Source: Planktosalinus lacus (GTDB lineage Bacteria; Bacteroidota; Bacteroidia; Flavobacteriales; Flavobacteriaceae). From it: DNA of 64,000 bases. The stretch lies in NCBI RefSeq assembly GCF_014640155.1, contig NZ_BMGK01000001.1:248001-312000 (forward strand). The letters run 5' to 3'. The notes below the pieces were generated by a model. The model did not search any database. It worked only from the letters and a program-made list of their open reading frames with translations, and was not told where the DNA came from. The stretch's first letter is position 1, and each line of letters opens with the position of its first letter. Below, one piece after another: positions 1 through 8,032 of this stretch. The translations under genes were made by a program, and so were the position numbers.

Positions 1-719
1 CAAAGAGGATTGAAGGAATTACCGTGACAATGGAAACAATCACCCCTATCTTCATCCATAAAAACATTGAAGCCGTTTAATTCTTGTGGTGTCAAAATGG
101 TTTCACCTAAAAGATGGCGGTCAAAACGCGAATCTGCAGAGGTGAGCGTTCTTACAAATTGTGCAATTGCTTTTGTAACCAAAACAGAATCTATTGTGGA
201 ACTTCCAAAAGCATCATTAAAAAGTGTTGGGTATTCATTGTGATTTTGAAGACTGGCCACAACATTGGGCCAGGTATTATTCATTTCAATTGGGTTTGTG
301 ACCGGTTCAAAAATTTGTTTTTCGAGTGTTGTTGCGCTTCCGTTCCAGTTAAATTTTTCCTGGAAATTCCATGCTAAATTTTGAAGAGGCATGGAGTTTC
401 TGAACCCTTCAATGCCGTCAATACCCACACTAAATTGAAGTGGATCTGAAAAAGCATTCTGTGGGCGGTGACAGTCTGCACAAGCTTGTGTGCCATTTCC
501 GGACAGAACGGGGTCAAAAAATAATTTTCTTCCCAATGCGACACCTTCTTCAGTTTGTGGATTTGAAGCAGGAATTACAGGTTCAGATAAAAATTGGGAG
601 AATAGTTCAGGTATTTCGAGGGGTTGTGGAGTTGCGACATATTCATTACTGTCGTCACTTGAATTACAGGCGACAATTGAAATAATTAAACCAAATAGTA
701 TAACAACTTTTAAACGCAT
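1..719 (-). CDS. MbnH/MauG-like di-heme cytochrome c peroxidase family lipoprotein (partial, 3' end beyond window)
   Basis: About 239 residues are visible; the C-terminal part lies beyond base 1. The protein starts with a hydrophobic segment ending in a lipobox with Cys18, so it is probably a periplasm-facing lipoprotein. Two c-type haem motifs are readable: C80-A-D-C83-H84 and C228-F-H-C231-H232, the arrangement of the bacterial di-haem cytochrome c peroxidase/MauG family. The ATG at 719 overlaps the stop codon of the upstream MbnP-like gene (TGATG), indicating translational coupling. Characterised MbnH enzymes paired with MbnP oxidise a tryptophan of the partner to kynurenine; a plain peroxidase role is the alternative. 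Haem family assignment is firm; the MbnH role is inferred from the neighbour. Confidence 0.87.
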   Translation of the reverse strand, partial: MRLKVVILFGLIISIVACNSSDDSNEYVATPQPLEIPELFSQFLSEPVIPASNPQTEEGVALGRKLFFDPVLSGNGTQACADCHRPQNAFSDPLQFSVGIDGIEGFRNSMPLQNLAWNFQEKFNWNGSATTLEKQIFEPVTNPIEMNNTWPNVVASLQNHNEYPTLFNDAFGSSTIDSVLVTKAIAQFVRTLTSADSRFDRHLLGETILTPQELNGFNVFMDEDRGDCFHCHGNSFNPL

Positions 720-1477
720 CAGGGGGTCGTAATATCACCTAAACTAAATACTGTACCGCTATTATCATACATCATTTTTTGTGCTGTGTAGTTCATCATC
801 AGTTCTGTGTTGAACTCATTCAAGTCCCAGGTGTGCGGGTTTTTAAACCATTCAGCAACATTCATATTGAATTCAAAAGTGGTGTTTTGATTTAACGTAA
901 AGTCTGAAGAAAGATATACGGTTCTGTAATTTGCTTCATAGGTGTTTTCACCCACACGGGCAGTTCCCATATGATAATTGAAAGGTTGAGCACCTTCAGT
1001 AGTTTCATAAGTGCCGTCCATTTGTAAAAAATGGTAACCACCACCTAAATTTTCAGGCCAGTTCCAGGAAACTGAGTTTAGGTCTGCATAGGCACCAGAT
1101 ATATTGTATTGTTCATCGAGTCCCAATGTAAAGGAAATGACAGTATATTCTCCTTCAGGAATATTTGCATTGAAGGTAAAGTTTAAGGTTTCTTCATCTG
1201 ATAAATCAAAAAGTTGATATCCTGAGAGTTGTGTTGTTTGACCGTTTTCCTGGTAAAAAGTGATGTTTGAAACAATGTAACGCAAGCGGTCAAGTGACAA
1301 CTGGTCACCGTTTGCATTGGTATAAGTGGTTGAGCCAAAATCATCAAATGTTAGATTTTGATTGTCCCAGTTGTGGTTAAATTTGAATGATAAGTCAAGA
1401 TTATTTACTTTGTCATCATCACTACTGCAGGCACTAAATAGTGTAATTACCGCAAGTAGTATTAAGGTTTTTTTCAT
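719..1477 (-). CDS. MbnP-like lipoprotein
   Basis: A 252-residue lipoprotein: signal segment with Cys17 followed by an SSDDD linker. The body matches my recollection of the MbnP family pattern, a beta-sandwich with an early LSLDRLRYIVSNI stretch (about residues 60-72), a WNWPENLGGGYHFLQMDG stretch (138-155) and an FNYHMGT stretch (166-172). Trp210 and Trp217 near the C-terminus are candidates for the oxidised residue. Family knowledge: MbnP proteins bind copper after their MbnH partner turns a Trp into kynurenine. The gene sits 6 bases after the propeller lipoprotein and overlaps the haem gene by one base. No methanobactin precursor is visible in the window, so this would be a methanobactin-independent member. 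Confidence 0.83.
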   Translation of the reverse strand: MKKTLILLAVITLFSACSSDDDKVNNLDLSFKFNHNWDNQNLTFDDFGSTTYTNANGDQLSLDRLRYIVSNITFYQENGQTTQLSGYQLFDLSDEETLNFTFNANIPEGEYTVISFTLGLDEQYNISGAYADLNSVSWNWPENLGGGYHFLQMDGTYETTEGAQPFNYHMGTARVGENTYEANYRTVYLSSDFTLNQNTTFEFNMNVAEWFKNPHTWDLNEFNTELMMNYTAQKMMYDNSGTVFSLGDITTP

Positions 1478-1483
1478 TGTAGA

Positions 1484-2842
1484 TTACTTTAATTTTATTA
1501 ATAGAACGTCTTTTGACCCTTGATTATTGGGAATGTCAAAATCATTGCTTTCTGTGCTTCCCGTAAGGACAATATTTCCATTAGTTGTTAATATCCCTGA
1601 GTTACAAAACTCCAGATTACTACCTCCATAGTTTTTTTCAAAAATCAAATCTCCATTGGCATCGGTTATATTCAGCCAGAAGTCACTTTGGCCATAATTG
1701 GCAGAGACATCCTGGTCGTTGCTTCTGGAGGTTCCAAAAAGGATTAACTCCCCATTTTGTTTTTCAATTACTTTACGACCGGTGTCAAACTGTGCTCCAC
1801 CATAAGTTTGTTGCCACAGTAAATCTCCGGTTTCATTTATTTTTAACAACCATGAGTCTGCGTTTCCTTTTGAGTTTGTAACATCCTGATCGTTGCTTCT
1901 GGTGTCTCCCAGGATGAGGAAATTCCCATCATTGGTTTTTGAGATTGAATAAGCGATTTCAATTCCAGAGCCGCCGTAGTTTTTTTGCCATTCCATTGCT
2001 CCTGAGGCATCAGTTTTTACAACCCAAAAGTCGTAACTTCCTTTAGGGTCTGTAATGTCAAAATCTTCACTTTCGCTATTGCCAATCATTATGAATCCCC
2101 CATCGGGTGTTTGCACAACATCATAAGCCCGATCGTTGCTGGTTCCTCCAAAATAGGTATCCCATTGTTGGTTTCCTGAGGCGTCTGTTTTGATGCCCCA
2201 AAACTCACCTACGCCGTGACGATTACCGGATTTATTTACAGGCTGTGAGACTGACCTTCCGTCAAAATCCATAAACCCTGCAAGGAAATATCCACCGTCA
2301 GTGGTTTGAATTAAAGACTGACCCTGGTCGTTTCCTGTAAATCCAAATGTTTTTTCCCAAAGGATATTTCCGGAGTTATCAAGTTTTAATAACCAAAAAT
2401 CATAAAAACCGTTATTTAGGGATACATCACCATCGTTACTTCTGGTATAGCCTATTACACCTAAACCACCATCGGATGTATTGATGATTTTTGTAGCTCT
2501 GTCGTCAGACGACCCACCATAAGTTTTGCTCCACAGGAGGTTACCGTCTGCATCAGTTTTGAAAACCCAAAAATCAGCATCGGTACTTGTTTTGTCTGAA
2601 ATGTCTCCATCGTTACTCAGAGTATATCCCAAAACCGCAAAGCCCCCATCAGTAGTTTCAATAATGGAATTGGCATCATCTTCACGTGAACCACCAAATG
2701 TTTTTGCCCATTCTATTTCACCTAAAAATTGACCCGGGGTGTCATCTGAATTTATGACGTCATCATCACTCTTACAGCTAACGACAAGCATAAATACCAG
2801 TAAAATAAGAGCACTATTTGGGGTCAAATTTTTAAAAAGCAT
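1484..2842 (-). CDS. lipoprotein with seven propeller-type repeats
   Basis: A 452-residue lipoprotein (Cys23 after a hydrophobic signal, then KSDDD). The mature part is built from about seven repeats of roughly 55-60 residues, each with a W-x-K-x-x-GG-S start, a TTDGGF core and a D-F-W-V-x-K-x-D-x-x-G end. Seven such units suggest a single-chain seven-bladed beta-propeller anchored in the outer membrane. There is no T9SS sorting domain and no catalytic signature. It is separated by one base from the upstream LVIVD gene and by 6 bases from the MbnP-like gene, so it is transcribed with them. Function is unknown; a binding or scaffold role in the same surface assembly is an inference. Confidence 0.8.
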   Translation of the reverse strand: MLFKNLTPNSALILLVFMLVVSCKSDDDVINSDDTPGQFLGEIEWAKTFGGSREDDANSIIETTDGGFAVLGYTLSNDGDISDKTSTDADFWVFKTDADGNLLWSKTYGGSSDDRATKIINTSDGGLGVIGYTRSNDGDVSLNNGFYDFWLLKLDNSGNILWEKTFGFTGNDQGQSLIQTTDGGYFLAGFMDFDGRSVSQPVNKSGNRHGVGEFWGIKTDASGNQQWDTYFGGTSNDRAYDVVQTPDGGFIMIGNSESEDFDITDPKGSYDFWVVKTDASGAMEWQKNYGGSGIEIAYSISKTNDGNFLILGDTRSNDQDVTNSKGNADSWLLKINETGDLLWQQTYGGAQFDTGRKVIEKQNGELILFGTSRSNDQDVSANYGQSDFWLNITDANGDLIFEKNYGGSNLEFCNSGILTTNGNIVLTGSTESNDFDIPNNQGSKDVLLIKLK

Positions 2843-2843
2843 G

Positions 2844-4256
2844 TTACTTTTTGATTATTTTTTTTGTGGTGTTACCATTGAGTATTACAAAATACATTCC
2901 ATTGTTTAATGAACTTATGTCTAATGTTCTGCCCATCGTATGATTGTTTTCAATTAAGATTACCTCTTGGCCCAGCGTATTTAGAATTCTAATTTCGTTA
3001 ATAGGTGTTTCCTGAGATTTAATTGTAATAAAATCTTGAGCCGGATTAGGCGTAATGCTAAAAGTCGGTTTAGACTGTGATTCTGTTGATAAAAAGTTGG
3101 GATCCTTAACAAGTAAGAAGCCTCTGTCAACATCACTTATTACTATATTTCCACTTGCAAAGTAGGGATATACACTCCAAGCACCACCAAATCCGGTATT
3201 GTCATCCCCGGGGCGCGAGTCAAAATAACCAACTTCTGTCATTATTTGATTGTCAATTTCTGAAATATCAATTGCTCTCAAACCTGCGTGATAATTAGCC
3301 AAATAATATGTATCACCTCTCACATAACCGTTGTGATCAATTGCAGTTGTTGGGCCGGTATAATCAAACGTTTGAAAAGGGCTGTCAAGGTCTGTAAAGT
3401 CAAATATCACTGTTCTGGTATTAAACCCAAAATTTAGTTCGTCTAACTCATCACCCATTAAAAAGTATCTATGATCTTCTGTTAGCCAACCTTGGTGAGA
3501 ATAACTTGTACTTGTAAAGGTAACATTGCTAATCAATTGGATGTTGTTTTTGTCTGTTACATCCAGGATAACAACTTCGTTTTCATTGCTTCCAATAAAG
3601 AGTTCTTTACCGGCATGGTCTGGGTCTGGGCCTTCATAAAATACCACTTGTGCATCGTGTGTATAATCTGAACTGCTATAACCAGATTCAAATACAGGGT
3701 TTGTTGGGTTTTGAATGTTAACAATGTGTGGACCACCGCTAAAAGATGAAGTACCAACAGCGTATGCATACCCATTTTCTTCATTGATCACAATATTGTG
3801 TGCTCTACCAAATCCATCATAATGAGCATCGTTTGTGAACGTTTCAGGTGGATTGTTTACGTTTCTTAGTCGTGTTAAATCAAATATTTGCATACCATGA
3901 TTCGATGCTTCACTGACAATAAAGGCGTGGTTGTTATAAACCTTGGCATCTCTCCAAGTACTTGGATCAGTCTGTGTGGGAAGCTTACCAAGATATATTG
4001 GATTTACGGGGTCTGAAATATCTATAAAAGCAGTACCGTTTGAAACACACATAATTGCATATTCTTTATTTGTATCAGGGTCTGTCCATCCCCAACTATC
4101 ATTTCCTGCACCCGCTGAAAGTATGCCTAAATCAATTTCAGACTGCAAATCATAACCATCACAAGGATATGAACCGGCAAAGCCATTTTCACAAGGGATT
4201 TGAGCAAATAGAAATCCGCTAAAAAGAAGAAACAGGGGGAGTAATTTAATTTTCAT
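2844..4256 (-). CDS. choice-of-anchor B (LVIVD-repeat) protein with T9SS type A sorting domain
   Basis: 470 residues: signal peptide ending FLFAQ (about 1-19), then a long LVIVD/beta-propeller body, then a C-terminal sorting domain starting around residue 390 (FSITPNPAQDFITIKS, ending in KKIIKK) that marks cargo of the type IX secretion system. The pattern of D-I-S-D-P-V-N-P, H-N-I-V-I and H-D-A-Q-V-V-F repeats is typical of the choice-of-anchor B family, whose biochemical function is not established. It is the first gene of the four-gene minus-strand operon. Acidic D-rich loops suggest calcium or other metal binding, which is inference only. Confidence 0.85.
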   Translation of the reverse strand: MKIKLLPLFLLFSGFLFAQIPCENGFAGSYPCDGYDLQSEIDLGILSAGAGNDSWGWTDPDTNKEYAIMCVSNGTAFIDISDPVNPIYLGKLPTQTDPSTWRDAKVYNNHAFIVSEASNHGMQIFDLTRLRNVNNPPETFTNDAHYDGFGRAHNIVINEENGYAYAVGTSSFSGGPHIVNIQNPTNPVFESGYSSSDYTHDAQVVFYEGPDPDHAGKELFIGSNENEVVILDVTDKNNIQLISNVTFTSTSYSHQGWLTEDHRYFLMGDELDELNFGFNTRTVIFDFTDLDSPFQTFDYTGPTTAIDHNGYVRGDTYYLANYHAGLRAIDISEIDNQIMTEVGYFDSRPGDDNTGFGGAWSVYPYFASGNIVISDVDRGFLLVKDPNFLSTESQSKPTFSITPNPAQDFITIKSQETPINEIRILNTLGQEVILIENNHTMGRTLDISSLNNGMYFVILNGNTTKKIIKK

Positions 4257-4396
4257 TCGATGTTGTTTTTTGTTTAGGCTACAATACTACAATAATTTGT
4301 TAGTAAATTTATTTATAATCTTGTTAAAAATAGAGCTATGTTAGCCAATTTTGTGTTATAGACAGCTTGAAAACACTCGTTTGATAAAAATTGTTT

Positions 4397-4404
4397 TAGT
4401 TTTG
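4397..4404 (+). promoter_or_regulatory. TAnnTTTG -7 element upstream of thiL
   Basis: TAGTTTTG matches the Bacteroidota housekeeping -7 consensus TAnnTTTG and lies 19 bases before the thiL ATG. No TTG is found at the expected 19-21 base distance upstream, so only the -7 half is supported. Confidence 0.4.
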
Positions 4405-4423
4405 CTTCTTAAAGAAAGTTTCT

Positions 4424-5479
4424 ATGAGCAAGAAAAAGTCTGACTCTATTAAAGATATCTCAACCCTGGGTGAATTTGGTCTTATTGATCATTTAACCAA
4501 AGATTTTAAAATAGTTCAAAAATCCACCTTAAAGTCAATAGGTGATGATGCCGCTGTGATTTTTGAACAGGATCGTCAAATGGTTGTCACCACAGATTTA
4601 TTGATTGAAGGTGTACATTTTGATTTGAGTTATATGCCCTTAAAACATTTAGGTTACAAAGCGGTGGTGGTGAATCTTTCAGATGTGTATGCTATGAATG
4701 CTGAAGCTACTCAAATAACTGTTTCCATTGCCATTTCCAACAGGTTTCCGCTTGAAGCGGTTGATGAATTGTATGAAGGCGTCAAAACTGCTGCTAAAAT
4801 TTACAATATTGATGTAGTGGGTGGAGACACCACTTCTTCAACCCGAGGATTGATTATTAGTGTGACCGCTATTGGTTTTGCTGAGAAAGAGGAGCTTGTT
4901 TATCGCGATGGCGCAAAAGAAAACGATTTGATTGTTGTCACGGGAGATTTAGGTGCGGCTTATCTTGGTTTACAGGTTTTGGAAAGAGAAAAGCAAGTAT
5001 TTCAAGTTAACCCTAATAATCAACCAGATTTGGAACCTTATGTATATTTGGTTGAACGACAGTTAAAACCCGAAGCACGAAAAGACGTTCGTGAACTTCT
5101 CAAAGCTCTTGAAGTGATGCCCACAGCGATGATAGATATTAGTGACGGACTTTCTTCAGAGGCCATGCACTTGTGTAAAAATTCAAAACTGGGGTGTAAT
5201 TTATATGAAGATAAAATACCTTTGGATCCTCAGGTAATTTCAACTTGTGAAGAGTTTAATTTAGACAGCACAACGATTGCTCTAAACGGAGGGGAGGACT
5301 ATGAATTGTTATTTACTATCTCTACCGAAGATTTTCCTAAAATAAAAGGCAACCCTCACTTAACGGTCATTGGACATATGACCCATCAAAAAGAAGGTAT
5401 GCATATAATTACAAGAGCTAACACTAAAATTCCATTGAAAGCAAGAGGTTGGAATTCATTTCAGGAAACTTCTGAATAA
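4424..5479 (+). CDS. thiL: thiamine-monophosphate kinase
   Basis: 351 residues, usual length for ThiL, which phosphorylates thiamine monophosphate to the active cofactor thiamine diphosphate using ATP in the cytoplasm. The N-terminal GEFGLIDHL stretch, the GDDAAV motif (40-45), TTDLLIEGVHFD (56-67), GGDTTSS (about 139-145) and the C-terminal NGGEDYELLFT stretch are all ThiL/PurM-superfamily signatures for nucleotide, Mg and substrate binding. It is monocistronic, diverging from the LVIVD operon. Its last 19 bases overlap the 3' end of the convergent small gene. Confidence 0.95.
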   Translation: MSKKKSDSIKDISTLGEFGLIDHLTKDFKIVQKSTLKSIGDDAAVIFEQDRQMVVTTDLLIEGVHFDLSYMPLKHLGYKAVVVNLSDVYAMNAEATQITVSIAISNRFPLEAVDELYEGVKTAAKIYNIDVVGGDTTSSTRGLIISVTAIGFAEKEELVYRDGAKENDLIVVTGDLGAAYLGLQVLEREKQVFQVNPNNQPDLEPYVYLVERQLKPEARKDVRELLKALEVMPTAMIDISDGLSSEAMHLCKNSKLGCNLYEDKIPLDPQVISTCEEFNLDSTTIALNGGEDYELLFTISTEDFPKIKGNPHLTVIGHMTHQKEGMHIITRANTKIPLKARGWNSFQETSE

Positions 5480-5718
5480 GACGCTCTTCTCATTTTCTTT
5501 TGAATAAATGCTGAAAGACATGAGTTGATTTCTTTCATTTTTGGAGTGAGCGCTTCAATCAATCCATTGACATTGTCTGTTACCTCATGGCCACAACAGC
5601 TGCAACGATACTCTGAAATAACATCATTAATTTTTTTGGTTTCTTTATAATTGTGCCCAACGGTAGCACAAATTATTTTTCCGAATGGTGAGGTTGCTTT
5701 GGGGGTAGCTTTTTCCAT
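5461..5718 (-). CDS. small protein with C-GH-CSCCG pattern, DUF1660-like
   Basis: 85 residues with no signal peptide. The visible pattern is C-A-T-V-G-H (about 17-22) followed by Y-R-C-S-C-C-G-H (about 38-45), spacing reminiscent of the small DUF1660-type proteins with a GH motif and a CxxCG knuckle that could bind zinc. The C-terminal half is basic. Its stop overlaps the 3' end of thiL on the opposite strand by 19 bases. There are no phage genes nearby. I cannot assign a function; the resemblance is weak because only one cysteine cluster is complete. Confidence 0.6.
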   Translation of the reverse strand: MEKATPKATSPFGKIICATVGHNYKETKKINDVISEYRCSCCGHEVTDNVNGLIEALTPKMKEINSCLSAFIQKKMRRASYSEVS

Positions 5719-5785
5719 GTGTCGGAGTATTTTTGTTAAGGTTTAAAAGTAATAAAAAATTACATATACCCGACAAAAGGCAATA

Positions 5786-6556
5786 TTATTCGATGAAATG
5801 CATATAATTTAACATTTCAGGCCTGTTCTCTATGGTGCTCATATGGCCTCCATTTAAAATTATTAACCGGGAATTGGTTGTTTCTGCAATGGTTTTTAGT
5901 TCTGAAACCGGCATGATAGGGTCTAAACTACCTGCTATGATAATTTTAATTTTGTCAAACTTTTTTAAAAAATGAGACCGGTTTTTTCTAATTTTCATTC
6001 CTTCAAGTGCAGCAATGATGCCTTGAGTTTTCATTTTTAAAGCATCTTTTTTTAGCACTTCAATTTCATGGGCAAATTTTTCTTTGTTTTGTTCTGCAAA
6101 GAGATTTGTAATTGCCATACTTAAAAAAACATTTTTATGCTTTTTAACCAGTGCGATGGTCCTGTCGCGGTTTTCCTTTCTCTCAGCGGAATCTGCTTTT
6201 GGAGTGGAGTTTAACAACACAATTGCTGTACAATTTTCAGGAAATATTTCGGCGAAAGCCAAAGCTACATACCCTCCCATTGAGTGCCCGATAAATTTAG
6301 CTCGTGAAATATTTTCCTTTAATAATACAGCTTGAACCACTTGAGCCATTAACTCCATAGTATGAATATAACCCAAACAGTCACTTTTTCCATGTCCGGG
6401 TAAATCGATGGTAATAACGGTATGATTATTTGATAGTTGGGAAATAAAGGGGTCCCACATCGTTTGATTTTCCAAAAAACCGTGGAGTAACACCAATGTG
6501 TTTCCGTTGCCCTGACGCGTATAATAAAAACTAGAAGATTTATAATTCAGCAACAT
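5786..6556 (-). CDS. alpha/beta-fold hydrolase
   Basis: 256 residues, cytoplasmic (no signal). The complete alpha/beta hydrolase catalytic set is visible: oxyanion-type HGF (25-27), nucleophile elbow G-H-S92-M-G-G, acid Asp212 in GSLDPIMP and His238 in NGGHMS. Length and motifs fit small esterases or MenH/BioH-like enzymes, but nothing in the sequence or context fixes the substrate. It lies 49 bases downstream of aminopeptidase P on the same strand and may be co-transcribed with it. Confidence 0.85.
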   Translation of the reverse strand: MLLNYKSSSFYYTRQGNGNTLVLLHGFLENQTMWDPFISQLSNNHTVITIDLPGHGKSDCLGYIHTMELMAQVVQAVLLKENISRAKFIGHSMGGYVALAFAEIFPENCTAIVLLNSTPKADSAERKENRDRTIALVKKHKNVFLSMAITNLFAEQNKEKFAHEIEVLKKDALKMKTQGIIAALEGMKIRKNRSHFLKKFDKIKIIIAGSLDPIMPVSELKTIAETTNSRLIILNGGHMSTIENRPEMLNYMHFIE

Positions 6557-6605
6557 TTGATTTTATTTAACTGAACACTGCTACTGATTATAGACCACTA
6601 AAAAA

Positions 6606-7898
6606 TTATCCATTCATCAACTCTTCAATCTCTTCCACTTCTATCGGAATGTTGCGCATCAAATTAAAAGGCTCTCCTTTTTCCTGAACCACTACGTCAT
6701 CTTCCAGACGAATTCCAAAACCTTCTTGTGGAATATAAATTCCCGGTTCTACTGTAAACACCATGTTGGGTTGTATGGGTTCCCACAGGATACCATAATC
6801 GTGGGTGTCCAAACCTATGTGGTGTGAAGTGCCGTGCATAAAGTATTTTTTATAAGCCGGCCAGTCGGGGTTTTCGTTTTGAACATCGGCTTTGTCCAAA
6901 AGACCGAGGCCAAGTAACTCTGAGGTCATCAGTTTGCCCACTTCCTCGTGGTATTCTTTCCAAAGCGCACCGGGGACAAGGAGTTTTGTTGCTTCATTTT
7001 TAACGCGGTTTACAGCATTGTAAACTTCTTTTTGTCGTTGAGTGAATTTCCCTGAAACCGGAATTGTACGGCTCATATCGCTGGAGTAGTTTGCATATTC
7101 GGCTCCCACATCCAGTAAAATTAAATCACCCGCTTTGCATTCCTGATTGTTTTCAATGTAGTGCAGCACATTGGCATTGTTACCGCTGGCGATAATGGGG
7201 GTATAGGCAAATCCCCTTGAGCGATTATTCAGGAATTCGTGCATAAACTCAGCTTCCAGATTATATTCCATCACACCGGGCTTGACAAAATTCAATATCC
7301 TGCGGAAGCCTTTTTCGGTAATATCACAGGCTTTTTGCATCAGTTTGATTTCGATAGGGTCTTTTATACTGCGCAAACGTTGCAGGATGGGATTGCTTTT
7401 TGCCCACTGGTGAGCAGGAAATTTTTCTTTTGTTTTTGCAATAAAACGGTCTTCACAGGTTTGGGTTTCCACCGCCTGACGGTAGTGTTCATTGGTGTTA
7501 AAATAGATGGTCTCCGTCTGTGTCATGAGTTCAAAAAAGATTTTGTCAAACTCCTGCAACCAGTAAACTGTTTTGATGCCGCTCACTTCAAACGCGCGTT
7601 CTTTGGTGAGTTTTTCACCTTCCCACACGGCAATATGCTCATTGGTTTCTTTGAGGAACAACACTTCCCTGTTTTTAGGATCCGGGGCATCAGGAAATAA
7701 CAGCAGTATGCTTTCTTCCTGGTCTACACCGCTTAAATAAAGTATATCACGTGCTTGTTGAAACGGCATGGTGCTGTCTGCACTGATGGGGTAAATGTCA
7801 TTAGAGTTAAAAACGGCCAAACTTTTAGGCTTCATTTGCGCCATAAAGTTGTTGCGGTTTTTAATGTAGAGGGCTTTGTCTATAGTTTCGTATTTCAT
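6606..7898 (-). CDS. pepP: Xaa-Pro aminopeptidase (aminopeptidase P, M24B)
   Basis: 430 residues, the usual size for PepP. It removes the N-terminal residue of peptides with proline in position two, using a dinuclear Mn centre. The N-terminal creatinase-like domain (about 1-170) precedes the pita-bread domain. Metal ligands can be read as Asp263, Asp274, His359, Glu384 and Glu399, with His246 and His366 as the supporting catalytic histidines. No signal peptide, so cytoplasmic. Start ATG at 7898 gives the standard N-terminus. The segment between this gene and the upstream LRR gene holds a terminator, so it likely has its own promoter. Confidence 0.94.
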   Translation of the reverse strand: MKYETIDKALYIKNRNNFMAQMKPKSLAVFNSNDIYPISADSTMPFQQARDILYLSGVDQEESILLLFPDAPDPKNREVLFLKETNEHIAVWEGEKLTKERAFEVSGIKTVYWLQEFDKIFFELMTQTETIYFNTNEHYRQAVETQTCEDRFIAKTKEKFPAHQWAKSNPILQRLRSIKDPIEIKLMQKACDITEKGFRRILNFVKPGVMEYNLEAEFMHEFLNNRSRGFAYTPIIASGNNANVLHYIENNQECKAGDLILLDVGAEYANYSSDMSRTIPVSGKFTQRQKEVYNAVNRVKNEATKLLVPGALWKEYHEEVGKLMTSELLGLGLLDKADVQNENPDWPAYKKYFMHGTSHHIGLDTHDYGILWEPIQPNMVFTVEPGIYIPQEGFGIRLEDDVVVQEKGEPFNLMRNIPIEVEEIEELMNG

Positions 7899-7927
7899 AA
7901 CTAAATTCCCGTGTAGGTGGGAGTCTC

Positions 7928-7955
7928 AAAATTAAAAGCCTGCCTTTCGGCAGAC
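7928..7955 (-). terminator. Rho-independent terminator after the LRR gene pair
   Basis: On the minus strand CTGCC-GAAA-GGCAG forms a GNRA-capped hairpin followed by a T-rich run (forward positions 7928-7937). A second hairpin TTCCGC/GCGGAA lies just upstream (about 7979-7995) without a T-tract. Confidence 0.6.
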
Positions 7956-8032
7956 AGGTTCATATCTCCATTAATTACTTCCGCATAAAGCGGAAAAAAC
8001 AAAGTTACTCAAAGGAGTTGAGACGTTAAAGT

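Noticed and set aside
7239-7700. Open frame antisense to aminopeptidase P
   Set aside because: Shadow of a conserved gene; no start context or domain.
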